Source of the DNA: Rutpela maculata
Lineage: Eukaryota > Arthropoda > Insecta > Coleoptera > Cerambycidae
Assembly (NCBI GenBank): GCA_936432065.2
Contig: OW386285.2
Span: forward strand, 99,267,869-99,331,868
DNA: 64,000 nt
Direction: 5' to 3'
Shown: piece by piece, positions 10,988-21,274 of the stretch
Numbering within the stretch: position 1 is the stretch's first letter
Layout of the letters: the number at the start of each line of letters is the position of its first letter
Translations under genes and position numbers: made by a program
The notes under the pieces: generated by a model
The model's database searches: none
What the model was told of the DNA's origin: nothing
Seen by the model: the letters and a program-made list of their open reading frames with translations, nothing else

Positions 10988-12223
10988 TTATCTACGATTA
11001 TAACAATAAAAGTGAAATTGAGGAAATTTTGTTTAAATTACTGAGTTTGTTTATTAATAAAATTAACTGTAAAATTTAATTTTTGTTCACCCTTTTATAT
11101 TTGTTGTCTTCAAAGATTTAGCTACCTAGAATGTGTTTTTTAATCGAAATAGTGCACAAACTGCTTGTAGACAAAAAATCAGCTTTGTAGATTAATATTA
11201 CACGGCGGAAAATGCAAAACTTCTCCGCGAACTGCAATAGCCCGGAACGCATATTTGGTCAAAAGTCTTGTTTTTTATGTTAGAGAAAAGCGTCGGAAAG
11301 CTCAATCAATTCTCTTTACATAAGTTGTCTACAAATTTTTCGAAAAAAACGATAATTATCGAGATATTCGAGGAAATGTAAGAAATTACACGTTTTCCTA
11401 TAGAGTGTATGTAAATCTTAAAAAAATAATTTTTCTCAGAAACCTTCGTTTCGAAGGGCTAAGATTAACGGAGCGTCAAAGTAGGACATGATATTAAGTG
11501 AACATCGTATATGAGATCGATTTCAGTTAATTACCGATTAATTACGGTGACAAAATGGAGAAATTTTACCGAAAAAAAAAGTCCCAAAATCCGCCCCCTC
11601 TAATTCTTTCATTTTTGTCGGAATTCAAAAAATAAAAAAAAGAGTTTCAGCAAATTTAATCCTAAGTTAACTAGAGTAGTCTTTTGGCGTAGGAGCCAAC
11701 TGTAGCAGCTCAAAATTTGCGGTTTTTTGCCGTACATGACCAATATTTCAGTAGTTATCTCCGAAACGAAAAATAAAAAATCAAAATTCTGATAGTAGCA
11801 AAAGATTCGTAATGGAAATACTCGTTTGACCCTGTTTTTATTTCGAGCTAACTCCCACCGTTTCGGAGATATCTGCGAAAAATAACAAAAAACAGCTTAC
11901 AATTCGGAGTCGAAAAAATTGCAAAAACATGCAATCTTGACACGTTCATATTTTTCGAAAAACATCATTGGGGCGGCCGTACGATGTCGCGGCGTAAAGA
12001 GGAAGTCTTCCAAATAAACCTGATCGTAAATTGCACGGCGAAATTCGAAAAGTTGGCTCGGCACGAACGAATCAAAAGTAGCATTTTGTGACATTTCAGA
12101 AAATCTTTATAGATATTAACGCGAATAATCTGTCACTACCTCCCTGGCTCCACCTTCGTGTGTCGCAAGTTACGTCGATTGGACAGGCTAGGCATGAAGA
12201 TAAAGGTGATTGGCTCTGTACCC
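10988..12223. other. Gene-free stretch between two related palindromes
   Basis: No convincing coding sequence. Because both flanking palindromes carry the AACTCACG word, the interval could be the body of one element, but no further support was seen. Confidence 0.35.
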
Positions 12224-12262
12224 AGCGTGAGTTATAATAACTCGCGCATTATAACTCACGCT
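12224..12262. repeat. 39-bp palindrome with perfect 15-bp arms
   Basis: AGCGTGAGTTATAAT is followed by the 9-base spacer AACTCGCGC and then the exact reverse complement. Confidence 0.8.
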
Positions 12263-12711
12263 ATTTGTTTATGGATACTATTAATTGATCAAAAGCAGTT
12301 CATTAATTAGTATATGACCTAATAAGTGTAGATAAAAATAATTAAAAAAGACCATACCGCCCATATCTATATAATACTAAAATTTGTAGGTTATACTTAT
12401 TACAACAAAATAAATTTAAAAAGGAGAGATGATCAACGGCAATTGGAGAGTACATAAAATTAGATAAGGGTACAAAAGAGATCTGGATTTTTTAATATAA
12501 AATCAGTCACGGTCTTTATAAAAACTTTTATTTTATTAATTTCTTTAATTGTAAGAGGCAAAATATTGTAAAATTTAGGTCCAAAAAAATTGATAAACTT
12601 TTGAGATTGGCTTTTAAAAATTTTTTGTGTTACTAAGTCTTTGTATGCATTAATTCGTGTATTATATATGTGAGAAATTTGACGAAATTCAAATTACTGT
12701 TTATGAGCAAA
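12263..12711. other. Gene-free stretch
   Basis: A+T-rich sequence without recognisable features. Confidence 0.4.
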
Positions 12712-13427
12712 AAAACCGCTGCCCAAGGAATCACTACTTCCACATCCAGATTCTTTTCCAAGTCACTCACAACGAAAAAATTTTTGTATGTGGAAATAAT
12801 TGTTTATGGAACTTTAATAATATAATATTTGAAATCCTCTACCCCAAAAACCCATAAAACTATACCCCACATCGGTAGCGGGGTGGGGGTGGTGATAAGA
12901 GGTGGTAGTGGGGGTGGATGAAGTAAAAAAACATTTTGAGGTTTCTGGTTCTTGTACACACACTAATTCACAATTTTTTTTCATCCCCTTTAATAATGGG
13001 GTGGGGGTGGTAAGGGGGGTGGCTAATGCCAAAAATTTTTTTTGAGACCTTAGCTTCTCTTGTATATACTAAATACCAATTTTATGGACTCTTACCTGCT
13101 TGATTTACCTATTTTCCCCAAATTTACCCCAATGTACCCCCCAACCCTTCGACGGAACAAGATAAAAATATAATCTAGTTCTAGATCTCGTTAAAGTACA
13201 TATGTGTACCAAATTTCAAGTCAATACCTCAAACGGTTCCAGAGTAAACGTGCGCACAAAAAAAGTTACAGACGACAGACCGACAGACAGACAGACCGAC
13301 AGACAGAAAATTTTTTTTCGCTCAAACTTAAAATCTCGACGTTTCGTGACATTCTAAGCCTATTTGAACAATAAAAATTTTTAAATTTTTTTTTGTCGTT
13401 ACTATACTTCCACTGGATGTGGAAGTA
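12712..13427 (-). repeat. Interspersed repeat R1, copy 1 (reverse orientation)
   Basis: One of seven copies of a roughly 0.7 kb repeat. In forward orientation the family begins ACTTCCACATCCAGTGGAAG, a small hairpin. It then has a GTCT/GTCG tetranucleotide run, GTGCGCACGTTTACTCTGG, several CCACCCC blocks, and ends CTGGATGTGGAAGTAGTG then GCAGCGG. The ends therefore contain an inverted ACTTCCACATCCAG/CTGGATGTGGAAGT pair. It is non-coding. The layout (subterminal inverted repeats plus a central GTCY microsatellite) recalls non-autonomous Helentron/DINE elements; that placement is inferred. Confidence 0.8.
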
Positions 13428-14302
13428 ATTATGGATTATTTAACATATAATAAACGGAACATTCAAAGTTTCAGAATCTTGGTATAACTGAAACTGACTA
13501 GTGGAGTACCTTTTCATTCTTCTATATATTATTTTTAAAATTGTATTTTGAGTTTTGAAATAAAACGTAAAACATTACAACTGACGACATAGAAAATATT
13601 CAATATAAAACTGATATTTACAATTCAATACACACCTTAAAATGGCCAATGATTTGCCCACCATTAGGTATTCCCATTCAGGGACACTATTTCTAGTTGA
13701 CCATAAATGTAAAAATTTTCTTGACCGTTGGCATCAAATTAACTTGATGTCTATGTATCCTTGGATTTTTCGATCAGTATAAATGAAAATTATTATATGT
13801 TGCTACTACGTTTCAGTTTATTAACCATCGTCAGAATTCTACATACTACAGCCGTTTAGAAAGTATTTCTCTCTTTCCACATTCTATTGTTTTTGTTTTC
13901 TACTTCTAAGGCCTACTTATTTTTTTACTAGAAAATTGCGTTGCTCTATTTTCAACATTGATGCTTGATAAAATAAACATCTGACGCATTTGTATGAAAT
14001 TTGGGACGAAGACATTTAAAAATGTCCTAATTAATGCTATATGATGGCAAATTTTAAATTAAAAAATTTCTTAATATGGGTTCTTGAATTTTGTGTTTAA
14101 AAAAAAATGTAATAGATCGTGTACCGACATCCAGGACATGGCAATGTGACAGCAAAATTGCGGCTTTCCTTGTTCCAAATTAAAAAAAGTTCATTCGATT
14201 GCCTCAAAAGATAAAGATTTTATGGACTTATGAGAACCTTAAGTGGGACACACTGTATAAATGTAAATAATATTTCTTAACTACTAAAGATTTTTAAAGC
14301 AG
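13428..14302. other. Gene-free stretch
   Basis: No recognised protein motif, tRNA or repeat boundary. Confidence 0.4.
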
Positions 14303-14475
14303 CCACGAAAAGTACGAACCTGGGTTCGAACTCCAGCTCCGACAGTGTCGGTAATATCGGTAGAAAATTATTGCGTGTGTAATGACTGTGTATGCTATTT
14401 TATGCATGTGCCTTTTAGCACATGCCTTTTTAAAAACAGTGTCTTTTATGATTTTATTATTATTATTTATCTGTG
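14303..14475 (+). repeat. 5'-truncated tRNA-derived SINE fragment
   Basis: GGGTTCGAACTCC at about 14322 matches a Pol III B box. No A box is visible upstream. The downstream part has a small hairpin (GCATGTGCC...GCACATGC) and ends in an ATT-repeat tail, as in many SINEs. Confidence 0.4.
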
Positions 14476-15529
14476 ATATTTCCATTATACACAAATATCA
14501 AGTCTGGGACAATTTTTCATAATAAATATTTTTCTTATATTGATATCTTACCACAACACGGCATATTTTTAAAAAAATTAATTTTAAAGTGTGTACCTTG
14601 TACGTATAAAGTGTTTCCAGCCAATATTTTACAGAAATATAATTCTGTAACAGTTTCCAGGAAACTTTTATCCCTACTCTTGTTATTGATTTTCCCAAAG
14701 CTTTTACAGCTTTCCGCCTCGCCTCTGATTTGTAAAATTGTGCCTGAACCATTGCTCAATAGGTGGCGCTCCATTACAATGTACTACAATTTGTTGAAGC
14801 AAATGCGGGCGGAGTTGATTTGTCCAACTGGTAGTGTGACTAGAAAAAAAACGTATCGTTGATGCTACTGATAATATCAGACAAATAATAATGAATGAAT
14901 TTTCCTAAAAAAAAACCCTTTACTACCTGCAAACTTAACGCCATTTTTCTTTGTCTAGTTTTATCTCGAAAAGTCAAATTTTAAGTCTCGATGATACTCT
15001 TGAAATGCCTCAGCACAGAATAACTGTCACATTTGGCTCAATTTTTATTAATGACATAGATATATTATATTTCGAGAAATATATCTATGTTTACTGTCGA
15101 TTTAATTATGTAGAATAATCATCGAAACTACAAGTGATTGTCGATTCCTATAAATAGATCTGGAAACTTTAAATCGATGGTGTCTATCATTACTACATTC
15201 CTTTCAATATTCAAAAATGTAAATATATAGCAATCGAAGAAACGTTTTAGGAATTCAGCAGATAACTTTCAAAGAAACCATCATATTTTTCATATAGGTA
15301 CTATTGGTCCAAGTCTGATCACGGTAGTATATCAACAAGAAGTCTACCTTAAGAGACATATTATCAACTTCCTTCATACGCTCAATATCCAACATTCAAT
15401 ATGAAAAACAAGAAAATAATTATTTTTCTATATTTTCTTGCACATCTGAACTTGAATTTGAATTTGAACCTCAACATGTAGGAGAAACTGCTCGTAGTAG
15501 AATTTTTGTGCGTGTTCTGACTCCGGATA
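14476..15529. other. Gene-free stretch
   Basis: Frames on both strands lack recognisable motifs. A short hairpin, ACATAGATATAT with its complement, lies near 15055-15092. Confidence 0.4.
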
Positions 15530-15640
15530 CTGGTGTCTTCTTCTTTTTCATCGGGGGGGGGGCGACGAAGGGTCGCCGCACTCAGGCATTGTGGCTCATA
15601 GTGCTACCGCCACGAATTTAGGAAATTGCCCCATACAGAC
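15530..15640 (-). repeat. Retroposon 3'-end-like module, copy 2
   Basis: The reverse complement contains GCCTGAGTGCGGCGACC and a GAAAAAGAAGAAG tail, matching the module at 2118-2215 including upstream sequence (CAATTTCCTAAATT versus CAATTGCTTAAATT). A run of nine G on the plus strand at about 15553 lies between core and tail. Confidence 0.5.
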
Positions 15641-16064
15641 CGCGGATTCTAAACCAAAGGCCAAAATCCTTCCTATGGGGGCATTCCTTATTTCCTCCAG
15701 CATCGGAAAACCAATAAGTTAAGGATATGTCAGTTAACACATGCCATTGTGCCATAGCATTTTAAGTAAAGACTTCCTAACAAGTAGAATTTAGTAGGCT
15801 CATAATTGAATTTCGATTTTTGACGGTTTCAGGTTAAATCGTGCCAACGTAGACATGCAAAGTCATCCCCGGAATTGTCTTGAAATTGCAGCCAACTTAC
15901 GAGGTTAGGCGGCAGTGAAATGTTTGTATTACATTAATCTACACTTCACTTAGTTAACTAGTTGAGATTTTTAAAATTTCAATAACGGAAATGAACAACA
16001 TTTGCTACTACAACAAGAGATGACAATTGGTTGCAACTACCGGTTTCCGACTGTTGAGTATCGT

Positions 16065-16415
16065 TATTATTTTATTATTATTTTTTAAATCGCCTTATTT
16101 ATATTAATGTCCTGGTGGAGTTTAGCCGTAGGCTATTCTACCACTCAACCAGGACGGACACACACACATACACAACATCACAACACCCATTCCCTGCGAC
16201 ATTGTCATCTGCCGCAGCTGAGACTCGAACATAGGAGAGGAGAGCGACTAGACCGTATTGTCACTCACACAACCGCAGTCCAGCTCACTGCTACCTTCTC
16301 GGCAACACGTGAAAAACGCCACTACACATTCATACCCTAGCCAGGATTCGAGCCCGAGACCCTGTGGTCGCAAGCCTAACACATTAAGCACTGTGCCACC
16401 GAGCCGGTGGCCGAT
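16065..16415 (-). repeat. tRNA-derived SINE
   Basis: On the minus strand the head reads GGTGGCACAGTGCTTA (A-box-like), then about 30 bases later GGGCTCGAATCC (B-box-like). A tRNA-unrelated body follows, then a tail of AAT repeats at 16090-16065. This is the standard Pol III SINE layout. It lies next to the LINE RT remnant at 16425-16605. The long frames it gives are incidental. Confidence 0.7.
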
Positions 16416-16424
16416 TATTATCAA

Positions 16425-16605
16425 CGCGAAGCAGACTATCTGAAAGATTCTTACAAGCTCTCTCTGATAATAAAATTTTGCTATCCGCAAATAGAGTGAA
16501 ATTTACTAAGGGCTCATGATTTGACAAATCATTGACGTAAATACGAAATTAAACCGGCCCTAAAACAGAACTCTGAGGCACGCCAAATTTAATATCGATT
16601 GAACA
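16425..16605 (-). pseudogene. LINE reverse transcriptase remnant, motif B and C part
   Basis: The minus strand reads KFGVPQSSVLGPV, a stop, then RIYVNDLSN and TLFADSKILL. These correspond to the GVPQGSVLGP and FADDT motifs of non-LTR reverse transcriptase. The active-site FADD has become FADS and an in-frame TAA is present, so it is inactive. The preceding RT motif A is found at 18110-18240, separated by an inserted inverted-repeat element. Part of the left side is replaced by the SINE. Confidence 0.65.
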
Positions 16606-16631
16606 TAAATTGACGATATTAGAATGGATAA

Positions 16632-18097
16632 ATGGGTCGCGTGCGCGTGACGTCACAGGTCCCAGACCTTAGGAAAAACAAATTATTATCATTAGCTGTC
16701 AAATGGTGACTGACTGAACCTCAGAATTAAATTTTTCGTAATCCTAGAGTTTTTATCGATATTATATCATACACAATGGCTAGTTTTTATTGTATTATAA
16801 ATTGTGGAAGTGTGGCGATCCGAGACAACATCAGTTTTTATATAATAACGTCGATTTACAGCCAGAAGAAGAGGTTAGGTTAAACAATTCCAGGCAATTA
16901 AAAGAAATGCTTTAAGTTGTTGCATGTTAATGCAAGAATGATTGTGATAGTAATAACTGCTGCTCAAACAAGCAATAAACAATCCATGGTAAAGAAAATT
17001 AACATTTTATATTGGTTTGTCTCTATTTTTAATAACTATTTCTTATTTAAATTTTAGTTGAGCGAAGCATGAACTGCACGGAGGGAGAGTATATTTAAGA
17101 GAATACAAGTCATAATTAATAATTGACCTACATAAAATAGTAAAATACATGTTAAACATTTTATATAATATATTATAATAAAAAAATTACAAAAATTACA
17201 ACGGTTTGGTATATAAGGTATAGACGAGGGGTTAACCGCTGGAAGAAATTGTGTACATCTTATTACATACTTCAAATAGTAGATACGTCAGTCTTTCATT
17301 GTTTATTTTATAAAGTGTCTTTTTCACAAAATTTACAGCGGTTAATCTCCAACCATAGCCATGTTCATTGCTAAAAAACTAAAAGGAAAGATTTCCTGTT
17401 AAGTGGTGAACATGTTTTGTCTAGACTGGCAACAAAATCCCAGTGAGCATTAAGGAACCATCTGAATCTGCAATAGTCCAAGGAATCAATGGCTTTTATT
17501 CATGATGCTAAGAGTTCATATCCTGAAAAATTAATTTCTGCATTAGTAATTATTTATAAAACACCATTTAATTAGGCAAGCATATATGAAAAAAATGGTT
17601 GATAACTAATTCTTACCGTTGTAACAAGCTTTTATCCTGCAAATTTCTTGCAGAGTACTTCTTTCATCTAACCACAAACAGCTTCAAGACTTTTCAATGC
17701 CTTGAATTCGTCCTTCTGTCTATGCAATTCTTTCAAAAATCAAGTAATTCGCAACATCCTTATGTGTAACATTTGGAAATACATCAATGTTTGTACTAAA
17801 GTATTTTTTTCTCAAAATATAAGGATTTAATTCGATGGCAGCCGTATACCTAACCTCTACATCAAGAGACAATTCTGCAAAATACGAACTAACCGTCATC
17901 CTGACGAACAAAATTGTTTATATAACAGTATTAAGAATAGTTATAGATGTTAAATAATCCAACAAGAAGTTCTTAAATGGCACAAACACTGCAAAATTCA
18001 CTTTAAAGGTTCAACGTTTAATCAGCGGATTTCTCAATGACAGCTGTTTGTTTTTCCTAAGGTCTCAAAATCTGTGACGTCGGCGCACGCGACCCAT
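16632..18097. mobile_element. 1.47 kb inverted-repeat element inserted in a LINE
   Basis: Both ends carry ATGGGTCGCGTGCGC inward, followed by imperfectly matching GACGTCACAG and GACCTTAGGAAAAACAAA. TAA flanks both sides (16629-16631 and 18098-18100), a likely 3-bp target duplication. The element separates motif A from motif B of the minus-strand LINE RT, so it inserted after the LINE. It contains a minus-strand protein-family fragment at 17640-17911. A 3-bp TAA duplication is typical of PIF/Harbinger elements, but no transposase is present to confirm this. Confidence 0.7.
17640..17911 (-). pseudogene. N-terminal fragment of a repeated insect protein (possibly SWIM/YqaJ-associated family)
   Basis: The minus strand encodes MFVRMTVSSYFAEL at the start, then NIDVFPNVTHKDVANYLIFE. 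After a frame break, DEFKALKSLEA and MKEVLCKKFAG follow. The second block resembles EIKAFKSLQAYKYY and QEVCAKKI in the fragment at 39003-39302. An inverted second copy of the first block lies at 18547-18732. I associate this block order with multicopy insect proteins that carry SWIM zinc-finger and YqaJ-type nuclease regions further on; those domains are not present here. Stops and shifts make it a pseudogene. Confidence 0.45.
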
Positions 18098-18109
18098 TAA
18101 GATCGCTCC

Positions 18110-18240
18110 GTCAAATATCATTTTTTGCTACTTAAAAAATTTGTAAAATTTCAGTTTGTTGAGTAAAGTATTGTGCGGCATACAGTCGAAAACTCGAAAA
18201 GTCTAAAAATTGCATGAGCAGTAATTATTTTTGCTCGTCC
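18110..18240 (-). pseudogene. LINE reverse transcriptase remnant, motif A part
   Basis: The minus strand reads FLDFSS and, after a one-base shift, FDCMPHNTLLNKLKFYKF. This is the conserved motif A region of non-LTR RT (FLDFSKAFD type). The next RT region in the same orientation is at 16425-16605, so an insertion splits one LINE. Confidence 0.65.
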
Positions 18241-18315
18241 TTTATTTATTACTTTATTGTTATAGAATTTATTACTAGAGTTGTTGACATTTTTGTTCTG
18301 ATACCATATTGACAA

Positions 18316-18740
18316 CTATTGCGCTGACAGATTTCGAGACCTTAGGAAAAATAAACAGCTATCATTGAATCGTCCCCCAATTGAATGTTTTTCTTTAAAG
18401 TGAATTTGGCTGTGTTTGTGCCATTTGAAAGCTTAATGCTGAATTATTTAATATCTGCAACTATTCTTAATACTTTTATATCTATATCTATGTATAGCTT
18501 ACGTGAATAAATACTTTCATTATTATTTATTTATTACTTATCAACTTTGTTCGTCAGGATGACGGTTAATTCGTATTTTGCAGAATTATTTCATGATTTG
18601 TTTCATTTCGCTGCCATCGGATTATATCCTTATATTTTGGGAAAAAAAGGCGTTAGTATGAATATTGATGTATTTCCAAATATTACACTTATTACTTATC
18701 TTATCTTGTACTGCGATTTATTTGGTTTTTGAGAGTGTGA
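18316..18740 (+). repeat. Second, inverted and partial copy of the 16632-18097 element
   Basis: Starting with GAGACCTTAGGAAAAATAAA this segment matches the reverse complement of about 17740-18070. It includes the MFVRMTVNSYFAEL frame at 18547. The outer terminal repeat is missing or diverged. The LINE motif A remnant lies between the two inverted copies. Confidence 0.65.
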
Positions 18741-19390
18741 CGTGTTTCTTCCAGTCGCCTAGCGCATAAACGAGTGGAAGCGTCACTTTGACGCCGAGAT
18801 CTACTTCGGTATCACTCGGGCGCCACCTTTACAATTTTTACGTGGGACAAAGGTCCCACAATGACCTCCTCACGCAGCCTGTTGCAGTAGGGCTGGGAAA
18901 AACTCAGTGAAGAAACGGATATGTCCAGAGGTCAGAATTTGATATTAGATTTTTACTCACATTCAGCAGTAAAACAACAAATTCGGCAAAATAAAAATGT
19001 TTATTATACAAATAAAATTGACATCAGTAGTAGAAAAAAATATATATATGATCAAATCACGGAGCAACTCATAAGGAGTTCATTATAAATAACTTCAGAT
19101 TAAAATATGTCATTTATTATATCATTTTTATCATGATACTAAGAAAGTAAGATACGCTCTCACACATACCTCCCCTTACCGCAGTCTCCGCTGTTACGTC
19201 ACATAAAAGTCAACTAGTTCAGCGGTCAATTTTTATTTTAGACGTAAATTAGAATTACCTTAACCGAAGTGTTTCGAAACTTATCCCTCAATGAAATACG
19301 AAATTACGATTCTTTTGGTTGATCGAGACAAAAGATAGAACCAAAAATGTGAGAAAATTGTAAAATAATAGATACAATTATTCTTTCGTT
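18741..19390. other. Gene-free stretch
   Basis: No recognised features. Confidence 0.35.
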
Positions 19391-20175
19391 TAACTTGCCC
19401 TAACTCAGAAACGGGCCAACGAACTAATCTCAAATTTTTACTACGTCATGACTCTATATCTGTTAAGAAAATGTGTTAATATGAAGGTAAAATTTTAATA
19501 AGTAAAGAAAATATGATTTTTTTCTAAGACCATGTCGATAAACTGTGAAATATTACAGGCTCGAATATGACAAGCGAGAAACTTTTTTATCTTTCGAATT
19601 AGATAGTATTGTGACGTGTTTACACCCTTTTTGTAAACACCCTGTATCGTGGGTTCGGAAATTATAACAACCAGGGTAACACTAAACACTAATTTATTAA
19701 CTTACTTAATTACAACAATAACTACTTGGCTAATAACACACTGTGTACTACTTGATCACTTTACTCTCTTCTGTTCTGATCTTACTACTCTTGCTATCTA
19801 AACTGAACTTCTCAACTGACAATTAGTACTGCACTAACTTCTTCCCTTTTGGTTTACTCCATGCCTTATATACCAAAGATGACAGATCTAGTAGCTTCTC
19901 TGATGACGTCACAATACTCTAGACAGTTCCAGAACAGATATGTCATCATTCTAGACCTTCTAGTAAGTTCTTTCCACATTCAGACATCTGAACTACTGAA
20001 TTATGTGCCTACTTTTCAGTGCAACTAACATAACCTTAAATCTTAAGGGGTTGCAACATATTACAGTATATTGAGGACGTATGAAGATAAAGGATGGAGC
20101 TAACTTTTTTATTTGAAACTTTTTTTTCTAGGACTAACAGTTTTCGAGAAAATTGCAATTAAGTATACGGAACGC
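19391..20175 (+). repeat. Repeat copy interrupted by a solo LTR
   Basis: 19391-19609 and 20059-20175 together match 22789-23098 (shared GTTTTCGAGAAAATTGCAA, AAACTTTTTTATCTTTCGAA, AAAATGTGTTAATATG). The second copy lacks the 449 bases in the middle. Confidence 0.85.
19610..20058 (-). mobile_element. Solo LTR of a Gypsy-like retrotransposon
   Basis: On the minus strand it begins TGTTGCAACCCC and ends AAACACGTCACA, a TG...CA pair. TATT occurs at 19607-19610 and again at 20059-20062, consistent with a 4-bp target duplication that shares one base with the LTR end. Part of its terminal sequence (GTGTTTACACCC, CGTGGGTTC, AAATTATAACAA) matches the region after the Gypsy pol remnant at about 28080-28143. 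No internal retrotransposon sequence adjoins it. Confidence 0.75.
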
Positions 20176-20419
20176 CCTCGCGAACGATAAGCAGCGCAGA
20201 GAATGCGGTGTGAGAAATAACGTACCTTAGTGTTGTTTAATGAAATGGAATTCAGATTTTCTTGAGATTTTTCAGCAAATCAATATAGAGGGTTATTAAA
20301 TATTTGTAATAATTACCATGAGAGAACACATTGATATATCCTGCGCTATTGAATTAAGTCATACTGCGAAAACAGTATTTTGCAGATGCAAAATGTTTTT
20401 CATAATAGAAACATTAAAG

Positions 20420-20620
20420 CAGTGGTTCCCAACAAGATTTTTTCAAGGACCCCCTCATCGGTCGCTATACTGACGAGGACCTTAAAAGCTTAAATTCTTA
20501 AAATGAAGATTATGTAGAATCTACCACTGCAAGTCAAGTAAAATACAAAACAATTGAATATCTCAGTGATATTTCGCAGACCCCCCTAGGAGTCCGGGGA
20601 CCACCTGTTGGGAATCCCTG
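20420..20620. mobile_element. 201-bp hAT-type MITE with perfect 8-bp target duplication
   Basis: It begins CAGTGGTTCCCAACA and ends TGTTGGGAATCCCTG. CATTAAAG flanks it exactly on both sides (20412-20419 and 20621-20628). An 8-bp duplication with CAG-type ends is diagnostic of hAT elements. The interior is non-coding. Confidence 0.9.
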
Positions 20621-20660
20621 CATTAAAGAATCCGGCAATTTATTTCGAAATAACAGAAAA

Positions 20661-20793
20661 TAGTATATTAAAGTATAAGTGGATATTAAGGTCTTTAAAA
20701 CACGCGCGATTTTTCGAGCACGACGGCGCAGCCGGAGTGCTCGAAATAGAGCAAGTGTTTTAAAGACCAGTTATCCACGAATACTTTACGCTA
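20661..20793. repeat. 133-bp palindrome with a GC-rich centre
   Basis: The arms pair through GGTCTTTAAAACAC and GTGTTTTAAAGACC. The centre is CGAGCACGACGGCGCAGCC then GGAGTGCTCG, itself a hairpin. It abuts the next element. Confidence 0.75.
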
Positions 20794-21274
20794 TTTTTTT
20801 TTATTGGTACACTTTGAAATCATAAATACTGGTATTATTACCACAAAAAATGGAAATAAGAATTAAGAATGTAAAATGGTTGAATTCGTGATGTGACATC
20901 AGGATACCTGTCAGTGTCATGAAAATGAGAAAACAAAAATTAATTTGCAATCTGTCACATAGGATTAATTATTGTCACTACAGTTGTCACTGATTGTATA
21001 TTACTTTAAAATGAGTTCTAACATTGATTACTTAAATAGAAAAGCAGAATCGCGGTTAATACCGCAAAAATCGGAAGACGCTTATAAAAAAGAATACGAC
21101 AAGTTCATCAAATGGATAGAAGAGCAAAAGCTAACAGATACAGATGAACGAGTTGTACTTGCTTACCTTTGATGTTGCCATGGTAACTTTAAAACGCGCG
21201 TTTTTAAAACTTGGATTTAAACACTCTGAGGCGTACTTTAAATAAGCAAAATAGGGTACCAATAAAAAAAAATA
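20792..21274 (+). mobile_element. 483-bp inverted-repeat element carrying a Crypton-like exon fragment
   Basis: TATTTTTTTTTATTGGTAC at 20792-20810 and its exact reverse complement at 21256-21274 bound the segment. Between them lies the recombinase-like frame at 21011-21172. CpG-rich GTTTTAAA-type words (AAAACGCGCG at 21192) echo the adjoining palindrome. Confidence 0.55.
21011..21172 (+). pseudogene. N-terminal fragment of a Crypton-type tyrosine recombinase
   Basis: From the ATG at 21011 the 53-residue frame has NIDYLNRKAESRLIP (4-18), KSEDAYKKEYDKFIKW (20-35) and a final DERVVLAYL. This matches the start of the SAM-like core-binding domain in Crypton recombinases, as I know the family from insects. 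The frame stops where that domain should continue (expected about 250 further residues with the catalytic R...R...Y). No catalytic residues are present, so it is a captured or truncated piece. Confidence 0.55.

Noticed and set aside
12814..13032. Pro/Thr-rich frames in R1 copies
   Set aside because: They come from the CCACCCC blocks of a non-coding repeat and recur in every copy with stops and shifts.
14473..14862. A 129-codon plus-strand frame overlapped by minus-strand frames
   Set aside because: No recognisable motif, ordinary composition for this A+T-rich region, and equally long frames on the other strand.
16107..16490. Overlapping frames on both strands at the SINE
   Set aside because: They fall in a Pol III SINE and have no protein similarity that I recognise.
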